Position numbers and translations under genes: made by a program
Shown: positions 7,901 to 10,515 of the stretch, one piece after another
Layout of the letters: every line of letters begins with the position of its first letter
How positions within the stretch are numbered: the first letter of the stretch is position 1
Source: Planctomycetota bacterium
GTDB lineage: Bacteria; Planctomycetota; Planctomycetia; Planctomycetales; Planctomycetaceae
DNA length: 10,515 nt
Direction of reading: 5' to 3'
Assembly: GCA_024278285.1 (NCBI GenBank)
Contig: JAJRTM010000475.1
Coordinates: forward strand, 1-10,515
Notes under the pieces: generated by a model
Told to the model about the DNA's origin: nothing
Seen by the model: the letters and a program-made list of their open reading frames with translations, nothing else
Database searches by the model: none

Positions 7901-8555
7901 CGACCAGAAAAATTTGTATGAGTCGCCATTCTTCAATATCTTGCGCAAGGTTTCTCCGCGCCCTCTAATCCCAGAAGAGGCACGCCGGCAAGTGTTGGAG
8001 CAGGCACGCACCGCTGATATTTATTTCTTGCCGGAAGCTGTAGATTATGTGTTAGAGCAAACTGGACGGCAGCCTTATTTTCTACAAGCAACGTGCAGCC
8101 ATATTGTAAATTATATGAATCAAAAAAGGCTTACCCATATTTCGCGCCACACGGCCGAAAAGGCTTTGGACGATCTGCTTCGGCCGGGAAGCGATCTGTT
8201 TGATCAATGTCAATACTTGTGGGAACCAGTTCCGGAGCATGGAAAGTTGTTGCTTTGCTGGCTGGCGCAGGGCGGCGACATTCCATCAAACAAAAAACTG
8301 CGTCGTATGGCAAAAAAGGCAAAACGGCCGGTTGATAAACAGTCCGATGAATCGCTTACACAAATGAAAGAGCAAGTTGCTAAAGCACGCGAAAATCTTC
8401 TGAAGACAATTTTGATCATAGAAGACAAGGGTGGCTCTTATCAGTTTGCCATTCCCTTGTTGCGCCGTTGGTTAAAGCGCGAACAGCATTTGGACAGGTT
8501 AAGTTTATCACTCATGTGGGATTTACTGAAAAAGCGTAAAGATAAACAGGCGTAG
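4986..8555 (+). CDS. Large protein with unassigned N-terminal ~770 residues and C-terminal STAND/AAA ATPase
   Basis: 1189 residues, soluble by appearance, with no signal peptide or membrane helix. The C-terminal part is a P-loop STAND ATPase of a type common in Chloroflexota and Cyanobacteria: entry YGLRTELQTF, Walker A GMRRSGKTS (808-816), Walker B IVVLLDEFD (926-934), sensor-like IIASWRG (963-969), then SPFFNILRKV and the TGRQPYFLQATCSHIV helix. A winged-helix-like tail follows (about 1080-1175), with a very basic segment (KKLRRMAKKAKRP) and IPLLRRWLKR near the end. Residues 1 to ~770 match nothing I can name. They look mostly helical with some beta-rich stretches, including a likely beta-sandwich just before the ATPase (about 675-755). 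The ATPase is not a close copy of the one in the upstream gene, which argues against a simple tandem duplication. The upstream neighbour 52 bp away suggests a functional pair. The N-terminal region could be a sensor or an effector; I cannot tell which. Confidence 0.8.
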   Translation: MNVNFDEIKRISRVLHPYRDQMADLTAVFSFNNSETLHLIFNTDQPPKIPVNTIQIATLADFSPQQLDIADTLIISFADVIALKWPRIFYPRGSKFYPLEHLLAELGRQEIVQSTKLNLAYTLFGDLDIEDELPFQGATAWLKQISRLFSLSLPALLKRHPDPDLLAIIPAKNFDDYLFSFEYRLVYVEDVANAALETIPIDTGRQLCAAYDELSTFHDGIDTTQAGFLDLRKVMRRNADTAVINKTIRPFAAYCTSTPQYTNLARTLTAEYWLSDQELDGLIGVAFPADPEKAIRSGPVHYYYLTLPASKQNSDQFSSLSTINNVNFDVPTHIFSLPSVRSLLRMSEEQAWMPLNTVLLKLGQKQTLAKNTFLTSRRLKNCSGDSRLSLAEIANEAAFACDAFSLANRWQWPHGNYETYQTTSYENLFAILDKLAVQESNLSPYYESLGLWWRFDTESENGTCQDAREQAAEIIKRLIPIIETKLQSTVQAFPEIVRLFVMAQAMRDLLTPGTHPIAVRDNLIAGGFTWILGDKVVRQRDEFNPHINRLQPSPLFLTALGKFLDLAEQAHNIRVNNENRTKKIKRLIQIGQVAGKQSGIDFDALLNHEIGGLSSDTTAPTNKPPLFMMPHEQAWLNSVYSTMLDDYAKLIVNLRKRPPITWQITPDQITRYAPTIIRLIPTHQDGNLLVGLEITLINSASYRNLDKISRKVTNDGGFVEFDNVSFNKTGAIPIFFHYKYDDKNLREERWVQVVGLDEAFTQKRNPYAYGDVIRHPHRFYGLRTELQTFISELRRSTQDERQNYHLWGMRRSGKTSLLYMIEQIIKQPEVRRYFHIPEEWDDALDQWHPLSYSLQEVPESPDKLIKSAFFFQALIRCLCDSLQWKLNQTETLLANMRDNIANYGEVSAAKTALQSILAALPSTQQIVVLLDEFDLILGQGDMSLFGHFRSIILDPELTRITWIIASWRGLYDDQKNLYESPFFNILRKVSPRPLIPEEARRQVLEQARTADIYFLPEAVDYVLEQTGRQPYFLQATCSHIVNYMNQKRLTHISRHTAEKALDDLLRPGSDLFDQCQYLWEPVPEHGKLLLCWLAQGGDIPSNKKLRRMAKKAKRPVDKQSDESLTQMKEQVAKARENLLKTILIIEDKGGSYQFAIPLLRRWLKREQHLDRLSLSLMWDLLKKRKDKQA

Positions 8556-8564
8556 TTACCGTTT

Positions 8565-8568
8565 GGAG
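8565..8568 (+). promoter_or_regulatory. Possible ribosome binding site for the HyfB-like gene
   Basis: GGAG (in TTTGGAGAAG) lies 15 nt before the ATG at 8584, longer than ideal. An in-frame TAA at 8572-8574 rules out any start between that stop and 8584, so 8584 is the first possible ATG. Confidence 0.45.
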
Positions 8569-8583
8569 AAGTAAAAAAAGCGG

Positions 8584-10515
8584 ATGAGTATACAAGTAAT
8601 CATTATTAGCAGTATTGCGCTTTTTCTGTCAGGTTTCCTGCTGCCTGTTCTGTTGCGTTGGCACAATTGGCCGCGTATGCGGATTACGCGCTTTTCGTTA
8701 GGGTTGGCGGCGTTGGGATCAACGGCCGTTTCCGTCATCGCTATTAACGTATTTATGAACGATCCTGTCGCCCCCACCACCCTCTTTACCCCACCCTCCT
8801 CAAGCGAATGGTTTCCGCCGTTATCATCTACCCTGTACATAGACAATCTAGCCGCCTTTTTCCTGCTCCTGATCGGGACACTTTCCGTTGGCGTGTGCTT
8901 GTATTCTGTCGCTTACCTGGAAGATAAGTCAGATAGTGTAAGCGTGGCGGCCGTTTACAATCTTTTTGTTCTGTTTGGCGCATTATTTATCATGGCCGAC
9001 AATGCCTTTTATCACATTGTTTTTCTGGAGACGACATCGCTCACCTTTGGTTTTCTAATTCTGCACAAACAGCGCCAGCAACCCGATGCCAAAAAACACC
9101 ATCACGCCATCAAAATCTATTTAATCGTCAATCATATCGGCGGTTTACTCATTATGATAGCGATATTGGCATTATCCCTTGGCAACGATAATAGTTTTGA
9201 GTTTTCCGGCCTGCGTAATCAGGCGTCAGCAGTCGCGCCGTCGCCGCTGTTGGCGCATACCATTTTTTGGCTCTCGTTCATTGGATTTGGCATTAAAGCG
9301 GGGCTGTTTCCTTTTCATATATGGGTTCCCATCGCCCATCCATCCTCTCCCACCAATACCCACGCCATGTCATTGGGTATTATGATTAAAATTGCGCTGT
9401 ATGGCATGATTCGTTACTGGTTCCAGTTTTTGCCCGCTTCGCCGGAGATGAAGGTTCAATGGGGGGCAATTGTGTTGGCAACGGCCGTACTCACAGCCAT
9501 CGTTGGTGTCTGGAATGCGCTGCAAGGGCGGGATTTGAAAGAGAGTCTAGCTGACCACAGTATTGAAAACATCGGCATTATGTTGGCAGGGATCGGCTTA
9601 TCACTCTTGCTGCTTGGCAAAGGGGCTGATGAATTGGCGGCGCTGGCGATGATTGCGGGATTGTATCACCTGCTCAATCATGCCGTGTTCAAGAGCCTGC
9701 TCTATTTGGGAACCGGCGGCATTGATTATCTGACAGGAACCGCGAGTTTGGAGCGGTTGGGTGGATTGATCCATCGTTTTCCTAAAACGGCCGTTTTATT
9801 CCTGATTGGCGGCGTTGCCATTGCAGGTTTCCCGCCGTTCAACGGGTTTGTCAGCGAGTGGCTGACATTTCAAGTCTTATTTGACGGGATGAAAATCGTT
9901 TCTAACGCTTTGCTTTTGCTTGTCATTGGCAGCGTTATTTTTCTGGGAACGGCCGTTGCCATGACCGCCCTCGCCTTTGTAAAGATCATGGGCGAAACAA
10001 TTTTGGGGATGCCGCGAGACGACGCGATTCTGCAACAAGAAAAACAACACGACCTGCCATATACCATGCTCGTTCCGATGGGTATATTAGCCGTACTCAC
10101 CCTCCTGCTCGGTCTTTTTCCCGCTTACGTCATCCGTTGGCTGCAAACCATCGTCGCCGTAATCGGGTTGAAAACAGCCCCTCCTGCTACAGAGTATCTG
10201 CCGCCGACAACGCCCGCGTTTGTCCTGTTGCTGGTATTCACTGGATTTGCTCTATTGATGGCGAGAAAACGGCCGTATTTTCCCCCAGAACGCCCCACGA
10301 TTTGGACCGGCGGCGTTCCGTACCGCCCCAAAATCATGCAGTACAACAGTGGTAACTACACAGATTTACTCCGCAAAACGATGCCCGACTGGACAAACTG
10401 GCTGAAAAGAATCCCACTAGTCACCCCCTGGCGGCAATGGATAAAAGAGGCGATCAACACGCCGCTCGAAGCGCGTGTCGAACTGTCTCCCAATCAGTTT
10501 GTCAGCAAACGCGCG
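8584..10515 (+). CDS. HyfB/HycC-type proton-conducting membrane subunit (partial at 3' end)
   Basis: 644 codons are present and no stop occurs before the window ends. E. coli HyfB is about 670 residues, so most of the protein is here. It is a polytopic membrane protein of the antiporter-like family shared by complex I (NuoL/M/N), Mrp antiporters and group 4 hydrogenases, where such subunits move protons or sodium. Key positions are kept: Glu149 in the fifth-helix region (IVFLETTS), Lys238 (GIKAGLFPFHIWVP) and Lys269 (MIKIALYG). Features typical of HyfB rather than NuoL include LADHSIENIG, GLYHLLNHAVFKSLLYLG, LERLGGLIHRFPKTA, FPPFNGFVSEW, and a C-terminal extension with TIWTGGVPYRPKIMQYNSG, the counterpart of the CG...RMQYTA region. 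It starts 28 bp after the STAND gene but probably belongs with further complex subunits downstream. It carries five of the nine ACGGCCGT sites, unlike the left part of the window. Confidence 0.88.
   Translation, partial: MSIQVIIISSIALFLSGFLLPVLLRWHNWPRMRITRFSLGLAALGSTAVSVIAINVFMNDPVAPTTLFTPPSSSEWFPPLSSTLYIDNLAAFFLLLIGTLSVGVCLYSVAYLEDKSDSVSVAAVYNLFVLFGALFIMADNAFYHIVFLETTSLTFGFLILHKQRQQPDAKKHHHAIKIYLIVNHIGGLLIMIAILALSLGNDNSFEFSGLRNQASAVAPSPLLAHTIFWLSFIGFGIKAGLFPFHIWVPIAHPSSPTNTHAMSLGIMIKIALYGMIRYWFQFLPASPEMKVQWGAIVLATAVLTAIVGVWNALQGRDLKESLADHSIENIGIMLAGIGLSLLLLGKGADELAALAMIAGLYHLLNHAVFKSLLYLGTGGIDYLTGTASLERLGGLIHRFPKTAVLFLIGGVAIAGFPPFNGFVSEWLTFQVLFDGMKIVSNALLLLVIGSVIFLGTAVAMTALAFVKIMGETILGMPRDDAILQQEKQHDLPYTMLVPMGILAVLTLLLGLFPAYVIRWLQTIVAVIGLKTAPPATEYLPPTTPAFVLLLVFTGFALLMARKRPYFPPERPTIWTGGVPYRPKIMQYNSGNYTDLLRKTMPDWTNWLKRIPLVTPWRQWIKEAINTPLEARVELSPNQFVSKRA

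Larger units (their letters stand above)
3353..10276. repeat. Highly iterated palindrome ACGGCCGT (nine copies)
   Basis: Exact copies start at 3353, 5061, 5706, 5729, 8722, 9481, 9787, 9949 and 10269. Five of them extend to the 10-bp palindrome AACGGCCGTT. All are inside genes: seven are read as Thr-Ala-Val, and two (5729, 10269) are read in another frame as Arg-Pro. The constraint is therefore on DNA, not on one peptide. None occurs before 3353. Near-copies (ACGGCCGA, ACGGCCGG, GCGGCCGT, ACGGCCGC) also occur. The behaviour resembles the HIP1 palindrome of cyanobacteria. Confidence 0.85.

Noticed and set aside
8556..8846. Reverse-strand 96-codon frame at the start of the pump gene
   Set aside because: The forward frame encodes continuous HyfB-like membrane protein through this region.
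9179..9385. Forward 68-codon frame beginning at 9179
   Set aside because: It is out of frame inside the HyfB-like gene, across its conserved Lys238 and Lys269 region.
730..10515. An inorganic-carbon-concentrating cluster (SbtA plus a DabB-like pump)
   Set aside because: The right-hand subunit has HyfB-specific features including the long C-terminal extension, no DabA-like gene is seen, and two STAND genes separate it from the permease.

Overview
The window looks like an accessory stretch of a bacterial chromosome, most plausibly from a filamentous Chloroflexota lineage (Anaerolineae-like). I infer this from the style of the large STAND ATPases, the hydrogenase-4-type membrane subunit and a very abundant palindrome, ACGGCCGT. 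No rRNA or other phylogenetic marker is present, so the assignment is tentative. All four genes are on the + strand.

Left edge (1-729): no intact gene. Positions 42-352 hold a compact transposon-end structure with near-perfect 15-bp terminal inverted repeats starting TGT and ending ACA. Inside are four copies of a ~17-bp unit (consensus CCCAYARTTTTTGAGAA) in one orientation and five in the other. There is no room for a transposase. It resembles a non-autonomous element of the Tn7/Tn5053/IS21 type. Positions 353-729 are non-coding apart from a weak hint of a decayed reverse-strand gene.

Middle (730-8555): three genes. The first is an SbtA-family sodium-dependent bicarbonate permease with an unusual C-terminal extension. 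The second is a ~1008-residue protein with four modules in order: an effector-associated death-fold-like adaptor, an aminoglycoside-phosphotransferase-like kinase domain, a STAND/AAA ATPase and an OmpR/PhoB-type DNA-binding domain. The third, 52 bp downstream, is 1189 residues: about 770 residues I cannot assign, followed by a second STAND ATPase of a different subtype. The last two look like a two-gene signalling or conflict module and are the best candidate for an undescribed system in the window.

Right edge (8584-10515): the first 644 codons of a HyfB/HycC-type proton-pumping membrane subunit, cut by the window end. It starts only 28 bp after the second STAND gene but looks like the first gene of an energy-conserving complex continuing downstream.

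ACGGCCGT occurs nine times, against about 0.16 expected for a random octamer. Its density rises from zero left of position 3353 to five in the last 1.9 kb. That gradient fits a younger, acquired left part next to an older resident right part.
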